Below the pieces are notes generated by a model. That model was not told the DNA's origin and ran no database searches. It saw nothing but the letters and a program-made list of their open reading frames with translations. The position numbers and the translations under genes were made by a program. From Mytilus galloprovincialis (lineage: Eukaryota; Mollusca; Bivalvia; Mytilida; Mytilidae), in NCBI RefSeq assembly GCF_965363235.1, contig NC_134842.1, forward strand, positions 7,219,112 through 7,283,111: a DNA stretch of 64,000 nucleotides, read 5' to 3'. Shown here one piece after another: positions 11,794 to 24,400 of this stretch (the stretch's first letter is position 1; each line of letters opens with the position of its first letter).

Positions 11794-13080
11794 AAGAGAA
11801 AGATAAATATGTTATAAATTAAATACATGGTTTTAAGATGTATATATTTAAAGTATTTTTTTTTTTATGTATAGAAAAATAAAAAGATGTCGTACGAAGG
11901 TCAATGAGACAACTCTCCATCAGGGACCATGTAAAATAACAAGTGTATGTCACAATTCAACCTTCAACGATTACCAGAAGAATGCCTCCCCGTGCTTCAG
12001 GTCTATACTAGATTATACAGTGTTTGTCCGAGCGAGAACTTCTCTAATATATTCATTACTTTAAGAACATTTATAAAAAAAAATTCAGCCCAATTCTACT
12101 ATTAAGATAAACGTCACACTCTGGTCTGATCTACTCTATCTTTTGTTTTATTTTTTCGGGTGATTGATGACAAATAGCGTTTGACGTCTTAATCCGAACA
12201 GTTTTATCATTTTCAAACAATTTAATTTATTGTGTGCTGGTTCATATTCTGGACGCCAGATTTTACTTCTTTCTTATAAAATCCACATAATCATTCGTAC
12301 ATATAACTCAACATGCAGACATCTTATAAGTTCACGTATTTCACATTCAATCTTTAATGAAAATATTCTTTACAAAGCACAAAGGTATTCACTTCAAAAG
12401 CTAACACAACCTTTGAACAGACTTATTAAGAAGGAATATAGTTACGATGATGTTGTCAGGTCATTAAATATTGCATATTTTGGCTTTGGTATTGATTTTC
12501 TTATACGTTCATTACGTCGGAATTAAACACATTTATTCTAAAACAAGTTGTTGGCATGCACGGGTTATATTCTTCTCATATATTTTATGAGTCTATAATA
12601 CTAAACCCCAAACTTGAGGGATTGTGCTTGATATTCATATGATGAAGAAATAATCGTTCGTATCTGACGTTCCATGTTTTGCGTATAGTACATGTGTGAG
12701 TTAACAGGTCGGTCGACACTGGTGAGAACATTACTTAATGGATATTGTTTGTGAACTATAGGCCTGATACTTTTGATGTGTCTTGATCAACGGTTCATAT
12801 CCATGTCAATGCGCGTTTCCAAAACCAGGAAATTGACTGTGGTTGTTCCTGTCCTGAAAATAAATTGCTGAATGTAACTTTATTTATGACCTATTTAAAC
12901 GTTTGTAGCACTAGAATATATTTAAAAGCAACGCATGAACCATGAAAACTACACACATATCACAAAAATGTTAACAAGGTTTAAATACAACCAGACTGGT
13001 TATAGGACCCGATTTAAAACAAATATATTGATGAATAACTCAGCATGTGATCGGTAAGGGTGACAGTTGCATATGGGATA
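11794..13080. other. Gene-less region downstream of the dynein light chain gene
   Basis: A diverged R1-like fragment occupies about 11870-11960 (motif GTCAATGAGACAACTCTCCA). The rest shows no coding signal that I trust; an open frame at 12230-12526 resembles nothing I know. Confidence 0.5.
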
Positions 13081-13294
13081 TATATATCCCAACTTATTCG
13101 ATATTCAAGAGCTTGCAGCTCCTACTCAGACTTTGTAAAACGTCATCAGTGTCTTAGTAGAAAGTTGATAAACCAGGGGTATGTCAAAGAAAGTCTCGTC
13201 CTTTTTCGAAAAAATTTCATATGAAGGTACCAAGACCTTGTCGATAAATATTCTGTATCAACTTCACAAATACATGATGGTCTTGGTGTATAGA
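13081..13294 (+). pseudogene. Reverse-transcriptase retroelement remnant (C-terminal part)
   Basis: Reading the plus strand in the frame of TCC CAA CTT ATT gives SQLIRYSRACSSYSDFVKRH, then CLSRKLINQGYVKESLV, one TGA stop, then RYQDLVDKYSVSTSQIHDGL. This is the same post-catalytic region of a retroelement reverse transcriptase as at 7235-7490 and 58615-59113. One internal stop and no upstream RT domain show that it is dead. Confidence 0.65.
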
Positions 13295-13651
13295 TTATGC
13301 GTACTAATGCTGTTAATCATCTTAACAACGTGTTTTGTTCTTTTATTTGTCTTTGTTCTATTATTAATATTACTTTTACTGTTGAATTGTTTTATGTGAT
13401 ATCCATTTAACGTGCCTCGGTACTAAAACATCCCGTCAATGTGTTTGTATTATCTTTCATGTTTTGCTGGTGTGTTTTGTATATGCGACTTTTTGTGTTT
13501 CTTTGGTTTTTATAACGTGACTCTGTATTTTAATAGATCCCGTCAGTATGATATTGTTCTATTGTAAGTACCGGGCCACGTCCATTTGTATTTTTGTCCA
13601 TCTGATGAGTTAAGCCTTTTTCAACTGATTTTTATAGTTCGTTCTTATGTT

Positions 13652-14033
13652 GTACTGTTATACCACTGTCCCAGGTTAGGGGGAGGTTGGGATCCCGCTA
13701 ACATGTTTAACCACCACCACATTATTTATCTATGTGCCTGTCCCAAGTCAGGAGCCTGTAATTCAGTGGTTGTCGTTTGTTTATGTGTTACATATTTGTT
13801 TTTCGTTCATTTTTTTTTTTTTTTTTTTTTTTATTTTTACATAAATAAGGCCGTTAGTTTTCTCGTTTGAATTGTTTTACATTGTCTTATCGGGGCCTTT
13901 TATAGCTGACTATGCGGTATGGGCTTTGCTCATTGTTGAAGGCCGTACGGTGACCTATAGTTGTTAATGTCTTTGTCATTTGGGTCTTTTGTGGATAGTT
14001 GTCTCATTGGCAATCATACCACATCTTCTTTTT
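13652..14033 (-). repeat. Dispersed repeat R1, copy with poly(T) insertion
   Basis: This is an inverted full-length copy of R1. A T-run of about 20 at 13811-13831 interrupts it. It ends on the right with the R1 start motif (reverse complement of GATGTGGTATGATTGCCAAT). Confidence 0.85.
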
Positions 14034-14229
14034 TTATACATTATGATATATTTCTATTGTGAATTAGAAAATACTTTGAACCACAAACGTCAAAAATGGT
14101 TCAACACGTAGTACTAGTAGAATGAACTATATGTCGATTCTTATAAATTCTGTATAACTTTTTGGACTATTTTAAATCTCGGTCATTTATGAAATTAGTT
14201 CTTTCAAACTTTTGATTTTTTAACCCTGT

Positions 14230-14605
14230 ATGCTAAAATTACCCATGTGGAATTTTAAAATTGTTTGTATATACATTGAACGACAAATTTATGTGACGTA
14301 GAAAATTTTCTGACGTCAGACATGCGAATCAATGAATGTGTTTGTAGATAGATGTTTTTGTGTTCTGTTAAATTGTTCCTTTTAAAAATTTACACGATGA
14401 TGACTGCTGTACCCGTATTTTGATTATTTTATTTATTATGTCAGTTTAGTTCACGCATCATTGTAAATTCAACGGAATTTGATGACACTGTCAACAAAGG
14501 GAGAGGTTTAGCCTATAAAACCAGGTTTAATCCACCATTTTCTACATTTGAAAATGTGTACCAAGTCAGGAATATGACAGTTCTTGTCCATTCGTTTCTG
14601 ATGTG
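14230..14605 (+). repeat. Dispersed repeat R5 copy
   Basis: This copy is related in inverted orientation to 47765-48205. Shared motifs include CAATGAATGTGTTTGTAGAT and AAACCAGGTTTAATCCACC. It abuts an R1 copy on the right. Confidence 0.75.
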
Positions 14606-14607
14606 TT

Positions 14608-14967
14608 TTACTGTTATACCACTGTCGCAGGTTAGGGGAGGGTTGGGATTCCGCTAACATGTTTAACCCCGCCACATTATTTATGTATGTGCCTGTCCCA
14701 AGTCAGGAGCCTGTTATTAAGTGGTAGTCGGTTTTTTATGTGGTACATATTTGTTTTTCGTTCATTTTTTATATAAATAAGGCCGTTACTTTTCTCGTTT
14801 GAATTGTTTTACATTGTCTTATCGGGGCCTTTTATAGTTGACTATGCGGTATGGGCTTTGCACTTTGTTGAAGGCCGTACGGTGACATATAGTTGTTAAT
14901 GTCTGTGTCATTTTTGTCTCTTGTGGGCAGTTGTCTCATTGGAAATCATACCATATCTTCTTTTTTA
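14608..14967 (-). repeat. Dispersed repeat R1, inverted copy
   Basis: This is a near-complete R1 copy in the same orientation as 13652-14033, about 600 bp away from it. Confidence 0.85.
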
Positions 14968-14969
14968 TA

Positions 14970-17900
14970 TTTGTCATTTGATTTTGGCATGTGATTATGG
15001 ACTTTCCGATTGGATTTTCCTCTGAGATTTTTTTTTTTAATTTTTATTCAACAAATTGCACTTTCTATTGTGAACAATATACCTCACTAGTTCAGCATAC
15101 CAGTGAAGAGTCCCTGTTTGTTAATACCAGCAATCCAGGGTTGTTTTCTGGTAAGCATCAGTATATTAAATCAACTTTAGTTTTATAATGTAACAGCTAA
15201 GTTATAAAATTATCAGCAATGAAATAATATATATATCATCTAGCAATAATGACTTTGAAGTATTGGTTTCCGGAAATTTCCTCTGAGTTCAGTATTTTTG
15301 TGATTTTACTAATTGCTGATCAAAAGATACATTTTAAAATTCACTTTGATATGATTTTGATATTGGGATTATGTTTGCGTTTAAATTCAACGATTCTACA
15401 TTTTGTACTGCAAATGTCGTTACTCGTAAAAAGATTCACTCAACACACTCCTATCTTGTAACTGTCAAAAGCAAACGACCTTATTTTTACAGCTAGCCCA
15501 ACCTCCAACGTGTATGACAGTTTCACATGCGATCGAATTTTGGTTATAGATAATTAACATGTAAGGACTGGTTAAACAAGACACATTAAACGATCTGATT
15601 AAAAATGGAGCCTTATAATTAGTTCTGATATTTTAAATAATTTTGTATCAACGATCTGACTGCTTATCAAATTTTGATAGAGAACCTACTGCTCTTCATG
15701 CGCATTGGCAGCAGACGTCTGGTATCAGCTTCCAGAGATAAAATAATCGTAATATATTTTTATGTTTACTATATTCTGGCTGTTTGGGTTTTTAATAAAT
15801 CAGAAGTAAATTTGCCGAATCAAAACAACAATTGTTTCGTAGTAATGGAATAATTGGTCTTCTTTCCAAAAACATTTTGAAGGTGCAAAATATAAGAAGC
15901 GTTTCAACAAGTGAAGCCTAATCTGCGTACCCTTTCGGAGCACCTCATATCACCCCAAGTTTTTGACAGGGTTCGTGTTGCTTAATAATTCTTTAGTTTT
16001 CTATGTTGTGTTTTTGTGCTATTGTTTTTCTGTAAATCATTTTATTCTTTTAGCCATGGCGTTGTAAGTTTATTTTCTACTTATAAGTTTAAATGTTCAT
16101 CTGGTATCTTTCCCCCTTTTTGTAACACTGTACTTCGTGGGATAAAATTCATGGATATATTTCACCTTTAAATCTACAAACTAAACTGATTAAACATATA
16201 TCTTAATTTTGCAGACGGTTCGCAAAAAGCAATCATATTTTGGACAAGTTCGTAACCAAATTTATCTATCTGTATTGCTTATGTGTGTACAGAACAAAGT
16301 TGACCGGTTAGTGTGCATTGTGTCTAGCCTATAAAGTCTGGACTATAATAATGTAATCTGATTATGTTAAAATTAAAGATTAGCAAACCTTTGATATTTG
16401 ATGATACACAATTAGTTTATTCATCTCATTAACAACATTCGAAGCGGGTGAGTTGCATACGAATAAAGCATAAAGGACAAAAGTAAGCTGGTACGTTTTC
16501 TTAAATGTTGTAAATTAGTATTGACCACAAACCCAAAAGAACAACTGTGGTCTTTGTTTGAATTGGAAAATGTAAGATTTTTTCTAAAAAAAAAAAGAAG
16601 TTATCCATATGATTTTACCCAAACGTTTGGTTCTGAACTGCAATGAATGTTAACTGAAACAGCGTGTCGGATGCACGGTTTATTATAAGCATGTATTCTA
16701 GTTTTATTAAATTTAAAATTACAAAGCGCAACTTAAAGCTAAAATATTTTTTGGTTTTTGTTTTTGTCTCATTAAATTGTAAAGAGACATTGAGTTTTTC
16801 AACTTTAGTATTTGAACATTAATTGTTAAAAGATTCCTCCATAAATGCTCAAAGATCGTATTTAAAGTATATTGCATTTATCATAGCGCTATTGTGAATA
16901 AAATTGATTTGCAGATTTCAGGTTAAATGAACGTAAGAAGCTGAGAGGATAACAAAGTCACTTATAACAGAGGAATGAAATTAATCAAGCTTGATGTATA
17001 AAACAAAATTGGAAATTAACTTCAGCAATTTCGTACTTTATTTTGCCTGAAGAAAATATTGATTTGAGCGTCACTAATAAGTCTTGTACAGAAAAAAATA
17101 CATCGAGCGTATAAAATTACAATCCTGGAATGTATGATGAATTGCATTTATTTCATACACGTTTTAATTCTTGAAAGGTTAGGGCACGACATTAGTTTTT
17201 TCTTTATGTTAAGTTTTGCAGAACTTTGAACTTTTATGTCTGTTCTTAAAACGTTGTGAGACAATATTTACAAAAAAAGATTTACTGAAACCGTTACATT
17301 TAATGATGTTTTTACGTCATGATAATGCATAGTATAAGGATGCGAAAATGGAGTGCGCTTGCAATAACCAACACTATTAGTACCGAAATATTTGTCATAT
17401 AAATACAAACTTTCCCTTAAAATGTGTTTTGGTCTATCATACGTTTGGTATTCCAAATAATAAATTTCAATGAAAATCTTCCAACGTTGTCTTTATTTGA
17501 GAATATTATTTTGCTACATGTACCTTTAGACTTTATAAAATCCCTCTGAACATGAATTTTATTTCATAAATAATACACTTAAAACATTCCCATACTTATA
17601 CTTAAAGATAATTTTATCTGTAAAAATATCTAGTTATGTACAAATTCTTGTTGTATACCGATGCAGTCCCTTCTGCATGTTTCCATTTATATATTCATAT
17701 ATTCTTTGAACACACTTTACTATAGCGATTTTGTTTTAACTTTGTTGATGTCGATGCACATTCGCATTTTTGACAATCGCGTGATGCGAGATGAATAAAA
17801 CGCTCGTATTTTGGTGATTTTTTCCTTTTGCAAAGCAAGTTGGTTTGAAAAATTTTGTAATAGTGTTATTCTAACATTTGTAATTATATCGTAAAATTGT

Positions 17901-18390
17901 AAGCCAGAGATATTGTTTCATGAACATTTATTTTTTAACACTAAAAGTTGCATCTTTATCTGGCACAATCACTGTATATAAAGGCAACAGTAGTATACCG
18001 CTGTTCGAAATTCATCAATCGATTGATAAAAAAACAAATCCGGGTTACAAACTAAATCTACAGGGAACACATGAAAACTTCACATTTACGCTTGAAAGGA
18101 TAGTTTGTTAAATGATGTTTGTATTATTGGAAACTCCTAAAATCATATCGACGCTTTTTTAAGATATTTATCATTTTTTTTAAGTTAGTATATAAGAACA
18201 GTGCTCAAATATAATATCTTATGAAATCAGTGACTATGCATAATCCCATGAAAACCGGGATATTATACAATCCCTGAAAAAAACCGTGGTTCTACATATT
18301 CCTTGTAATATATTACCACTACTTGTTATATTTATTATCGCTATTGGTATCCCCCTCTCTCAATTTACAAATAAACAAAACTTATTTCTA
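14970..18390. other. Gene-less region upstream of the 3bHSD gene
   Basis: This region holds AT-rich unique-looking DNA and fragments of dispersed repeats: about 16030-16140 (motif GTATCTTTCCCCC) and 17985-18110 (inverted 3' end of R2). A non-coding first exon and promoter of the 3bHSD gene should lie somewhere here, because an acceptor precedes its ATG; I could not locate them. Confidence 0.5.
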
Positions 18391-18401
18391 CAGAAAAAGA
18401 T

Positions 18402-21400
18402 ATGAAGAAATTTGTTGTCTTGGTAACAGGGGGAAGTGGATTCCTTGGTCAACATGTTGTAAAACACTTGCAGATATATGCAGAAAATGTTCGTGAAATT
18501 CGGGTATTGGATATGGTGCCGTACGAACAAAAACTAGGTAGGTGACTTACAAAATATTTATAAATTTTGCCTATTGTGTATTTTTTTCAAATATAGTATC
18601 CTGTTCTTTTATCCTTTTGAGTTCTAATGTGACTAGTACATTTATCTTACACAGGCTATATAGTTTGCATGTCCTATATAGTAAAATACAATTCTTACGC
18701 TTGAAAACTTATGAATGTCTTTTCAATATCTTTCTCCTCTTTTACACTCTACAAAATTAGCATTCATGTACTAAAAGATATAAAATAAGGACGATTCATA
18801 TCATGGCGTTGTCAGTTTTTTTTCGATTTATGAGTTTGACTGTCCCTCTGGTATCTTTCTTCCCTCTTCTTTAATATCGATTATACCTGGTTTCAATATA
18901 TGTGTATAAAGATTGATTAGGATTCACATGATATGTTTAGGTCTTAACTTAAATCTTAAACTAGAAACTTTAAAAGTCCAACAGCTTCTTAACATTAGAC
19001 AACCATGAAAAGGAAAACTTGACCGAACGGATTAGACAAACGTATACTCATTAAAGGATTAGACAAACGTATACTCATTAAAGGATTAGACAAAAGTATA
19101 ACTCATTAAAGGATTAGACAAACGTCTACTCATTAAAGGATTAGACAAACGTCTACTCATTAAAGGATTAGACAAACGTCTACTCATTAAAAGGGCTAAC
19201 TCTACCATTACACCATCCCCAAGGAAAGGATTAGACAAACGTCTACTCATTAAAGGATTAGACAAACGTCTACTCATTAAAGTGGTACCCAACACTTTAA
19301 CTAGAATTAATTTGGCTCGTTTAATTTTCTTAAAATTTTGACAAAGTATTTACTTTGACCCTTTGACAAAGATATAAAAATTTCAAAAAATTTGAACCAA
19401 CCGTTTTATCAGAAAAATTACACTGGTTATATAGCAGTTTGACAAACACTTATTTTGATCATTGAGAAGCTTAATATTCCCTTAACAACACAACGTAATT
19501 AAAACGTTTAGCTGATTTTACAGAGTTATCTCCCTGTAGTGTTAGGTACCACCTTAAAAGGGCCAACTCTATTAGAGCCATCCCCAAGCGCATTTTCTGT
19601 ATCACCTTCAGGAAAAAAGCGTTAATGTATTTTGCATTCAAAATATTGTTCTTATTCTGTTTCGTTTATTACTTATTTGTTTGTTACTTTTATTGATTTT
19701 TTTAGACTTCCAGTCAAGCAAACCATTGCGTATATATTCTGGAAGTATAACGGATAACAAGTTAGTCAACGAGGCATGTCGTGGGACCGATATTGTTCTA
19801 CATATTGCTTCCAAAATAGATTATTCTAATTTCCCTGACAAGAAAGTATTACAAGAAGTGAACGTAAAAGGTATACGTATATTTCAACTCTGAAGTCAGT
19901 ATTGGTAATGATCAACCTATTCTTTAAACGTGAAATTAACCAAAGTTATTAATGCAGGTGGTAATTGATTGAAGGTGAAACATACATACATGGTGTCACA
20001 TGGGCATTAAATAATAATATTGACAAGGCTATTAAGTAATAAGAAATTGTTTAACTGATGTTGTGTTACTTAACTTATATTTAACAAATATCGTAAAGTC
20101 TTGATATCATATTATCGGTTCCAAAGCGTTTAGAAATATTTCTGAATTGTCATTTAAGTTGTACATTTTCTTCAGCAATTGACCAATATTTAAGGAGTAG
20201 GGAAGATTAAGCAAAGACCAACAGATTTTAACATCACCATATAATCATTTTCCTTGCCGCAAGTCTTGGCGCTCGTCAGCGGTTGTCTTCACTTAATTTT
20301 TCTTTCTCCCGTTTTTGTCATTTAGGCATTGTTATTGTCTGGTTTTGTTTTGATCGTTGGCCGTAATCATTGATTTTTTTATGTTTATTTCCGTCGCCTT
20401 TATTATGTATACCTCTTCTTTGATGAAGACAATATGTAGATTTCAATTTTATTTCAATGTGTTTTTGTGTTGTTAAGTTTTTCTAATTAGACAATAACCG
20501 CAGAATATAATGTATTCTCTAATATTTGTGCTACTTTAACATTTCCTGACCGGTGTGAGAAATATATTTCTCCTCACCAGTGAAAAATCTGTTCTCGGCT
20601 AATGATTGGTTGAAATTTGATTGTGACGTTAAATTTTCTAGTTTTCTTCTGAATTTTCTAATTGTGACGTCATGAAAAAAGGCGACCATGACTGATGACG
20701 TCACATCAAAAGTACACAACTTTCCTCAAATCTTTGAAAAGGAAGGATAAAAGGCATAAGAGAAACAGATTCCACCACTGTAACTCGTGTATTACGATAT
20801 TTCTCCACTCTCAACAGTTAGATTTTAATTACTTAAAAAGCTCGGCAAGCCTCGCGCTTTAAATATTAAAATTTAACTGTCTCGAGTGGAGAAATATCGT
20901 AATACACTTGTTGCAGTTATGGAATCTATATTTCTCAGTAGGGTAAACATTTTATATAGGAACGTTTGTTTCTGTAAAAAAATAAATAATAATCACATGT
21001 AAAAAAAGAGGCTGAATTAGTTTTATCATATTTGAAATTTCATTTAGAAAATATCAAAAAACAAACTTCATGTTTGACGAATGTTTAAACCATTTGATTA
21101 ATATTCTAAATGTTATACAACAATTGCACTTTGGAAATTTCTTGTTACGGTGACCTATAGTTGTTAATGTCTGTTTGGTCTCTTGTGAACAGTTGTCTCA
21201 TTGGCAATCATACCATATCTTCTTTTTTATATTGTAAATCTATAATTAACTGTATCAGTTATGATTGGAATAATGAATGTCAAACTGGTAATCTCTGTTT
21301 GTTTTCTTTTTAATTTGTCCTATAATTCTTATTAAGTGTTCAGCAAGCACGAAAACGGATGAATCATCTTATGGACCGGAAAGGAGACTAACAAATCTGT

Positions 21401-24400
21401 ATCTTAATTTCCAGGTCGTTGACATCTTTACTATTTTCATTGATAATGACCTAAATAAACAATAATGATAAAATGCATGAAGTTATACTATAAACAGTTG
21501 ACAAACAAAATACCTTGGATTTTTACAGGGACAGGTCAAGCAACTATTAAAGGTAATGATCTTGGGTCATAACCGTTCCAAAATCTTATAAACAACTATT
21601 TGTTGGATTTTTAACACTGTCAAGAAGAAACCTTTACCCCGTTGCTTAAAAACTCATATTGCAAGTTAAAGGCAGCAACTTATTTTGCCTTTTTTCTTAA
21701 TTTTGTTGTAGATGTTATACATTACGCTAGTTCTGTGCCTCAAAAGTGTAAATGGGGGAGGAAATCAACGAATTTCACACTTGAACGATGGAAATAAAAA
21801 AAATGCCCGAAAATTTCATTTGTAAATTAAGACACAATATCGATTAATGAGTTATCAAAGGTGTATAATTTGAATAAACATAAAAACAAATAATCCTGGT
21901 ATCTATGATGAGTTTATTAAATACGCCAGACGCGAGTTTCGTCTACATAATAATTATCAGTGTCGCTCCGATCAAAAAAGGTAAAAAGTCAAACAAGTAT
22001 AAAGTTGATTATCCAAAATTCAAAATAAGGTTGTGCCAAATACAGCTACGGTAATATATGCCTGGGATAAGAAATATATGAAAAAAACCTAATCATAAAA
22101 TATTGAATACATGAGTCAAGTTGTCTTGAAGAATCGCTGTATACCTATATCTACTTCTGAAAGCCGCAATGTTAAAAAAAAACAGTAAAATATGTATAAG
22201 AGCCAATTTTCTAATTTTGAACTATAACCAATTGTGCGCTCGTTAAATGACATCTTCACTATTTCATTGATAATCATACCTACTGAATCAATACTGATAA
22301 AAGTATTGAATTCATACAATATCCTACCGATAAAGAATAACCACAGTATTAAAACTGGGACATGTCTAGCAAATGTGAAAGTTGGTTACTGTCTAAGGTT
22401 TTATTCATCGAAAAGAAAAAGAGATGATCCAACTATACACAACGGTTTTTTTTTATTCGAGAGGCACACGACCGAGTTCATATTTAAAACGGGTCATATG
22501 ACCGCTTTGGACAGAATTCGTTGTAAATTGACGCAGATTAAATAATACAGATACCGGGCAAGGGTAGAAAACTGCTTTCTAAACGTGAACATTATCTAGC
22601 AAATACTTCTATATTTCTTAAAATTTCCTTTGAAAGAAAGCGAAGAATATGTCTATTAAATATTTACAGTGATAACTGAATGTAACTATCTATTAAGCAT
22701 TTGATTGAAATTAACATATTTTCCTGAATGAAGTTTTCAACAACTTTCCAGAATCATGAAAAACGAAATGTCTACCCAATATATTACTTTAAGCAAAATA
22801 TTAATGTATGTATTTTAAACTTAATGTTCCCAAATTCATGTAATACGTCTCCGTAAGATATTTAGATAAATGTGTTTATTTTTAGGAACAAAAACTGTAT
22901 TAAGTGCTTGTCGGAGAGAAAACGTTCCATATTTAATTTACTGTGGATCAGCTTCAATATATTTTGGTGGCGACGAAGCGAGAGCAGCAACAGAAACTAC
23001 CATAAAAACTCCATCTAAATTATGTTTTGGAGAATATGCGAAAACTAAAACTGAAGCACAGAATATGGTTCTATCGGCAAACAATTCTTATTTACACAAT
23101 GGTAATTATAGAAAAAAAAAACTCGACATGATTTTCAAATGGTGGTATCAGTATTTTGTCTTCATTCCCATTGATATATTTGTCAATAGTTATCAAAGGT
23201 GTCAACTGTCACGATTGGAGTATCGCTTGCAGCGTCATCATCACTTCGGAATATTTTACTCGACATGAACTACGAAAAAGTAAAATAACAAATGGCAAAA
23301 TTAAAAGATCATAAACGTCACACGAATTGAAAAAAAACTGTCATATTCCTATTTTGGAACAGGCATTTTTCTATGTACAAAATAGTGGATTAAAACTGGT
23401 TTTATAGCTAGAGAAGCCACTCACTTGAATGCCAGTCTCATGAATCAGTTGGAAATTATCAGCAAAGATGGTTCAAAATTAAAACAGATAATACAATGTA
23501 AAAAGTACAAAATGACCATACAACATAAAATTTCACAAAAAGAAATAACCATGGGGCAATTTGAACCACAATGCGTGATAAATACTACCATCATTTGCTC
23601 CACTAGTGACAGCTGTTGTGTTTTCATGTATTAATCTCATGACATGTATGAGTGAGTAACTACATAAGGAATCATAAACAAGGCTTTTTGTAGATGATAA
23701 CAATTTCTACAAATTTTTGAAAATAAAAATGGAACCCAACATCCACATATTCCAACATCCTTATTTAACTCATGTCAAACATTACTTAACCTGTCTAAGG
23801 AATACAATTATTTCATTGCTGGTGATATTTTAATATATTCTAGAAAATCACTAGAACTGACTGAATAAATTTATAGAATTGCTTGCATCGAATCCATGTT
23901 GTTGGGTTCCATTTTTATTTTCAATGGATTGGATGCAAGCAATTCTATAAATTTATTCAGTCAGTTCTAGTGATTTTCTAGAATATATTAAAATATCACC
24001 AGGAATGAAATATTTTTATTCCTTAGACAGGTTAAGTAATGTTTGACATGAGTTAAATAAGGATGTTGGAATATGTGGATGTTGGGTTCCATTTTTATTT
24101 TCATTTCAAAAACTCAGAATGTATGTTCAAATGTGACGTCATTAATTGGTCATTTTTTAAAATTTCTAATATGACGTCACTTGGCGTTGAGTTTAAACTT
24201 ATTCGAATGTTTTGCATTTTTCCTGTATAAATTAGTTAATACTTCAGTTTTATGATGTACGTCTTTTGTATAGTCATTTTATTAAATTTACTGTTTGCAA
24301 AAGTATAAATTATTTTAAATAAGAGGGATGTTCTGGTACCTAACAGAAAACCCTGGCCGTTTTTGGCACAACTGTTTTCACCTTTTGGTCCTCGATGCTG

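Noticed and set aside
12230..12526. 98-codon plus-strand frame
   Set aside because: No recognisable motif, no splice context and AT-biased composition; probably chance.
13586..13870. Plus-strand open frame with a hydrophobic stretch
   Set aside because: It is largely an inverted R1 copy; the Phe run comes from a poly(T) tract.
18542..18760. Plus-strand frame just after 3bHSD exon 1
   Set aside because: It is intron sequence: exon 1 ends at the GTAGGT donor at 18538 and the next exon is at 19706.
19086..19295. Minus-strand frame with repeated MSRRLSNPL
   Set aside because: This is a translation of the 27-bp minisatellite; 27 is a multiple of three, so it stays open by default.
22870..23268. 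Reading 3bHSD exon 3 as a separate 132-residue gene
   Set aside because: The first part is exon 3; beyond 23101 the reading runs through the GTAATT donor into intron and loses all similarity to the family.
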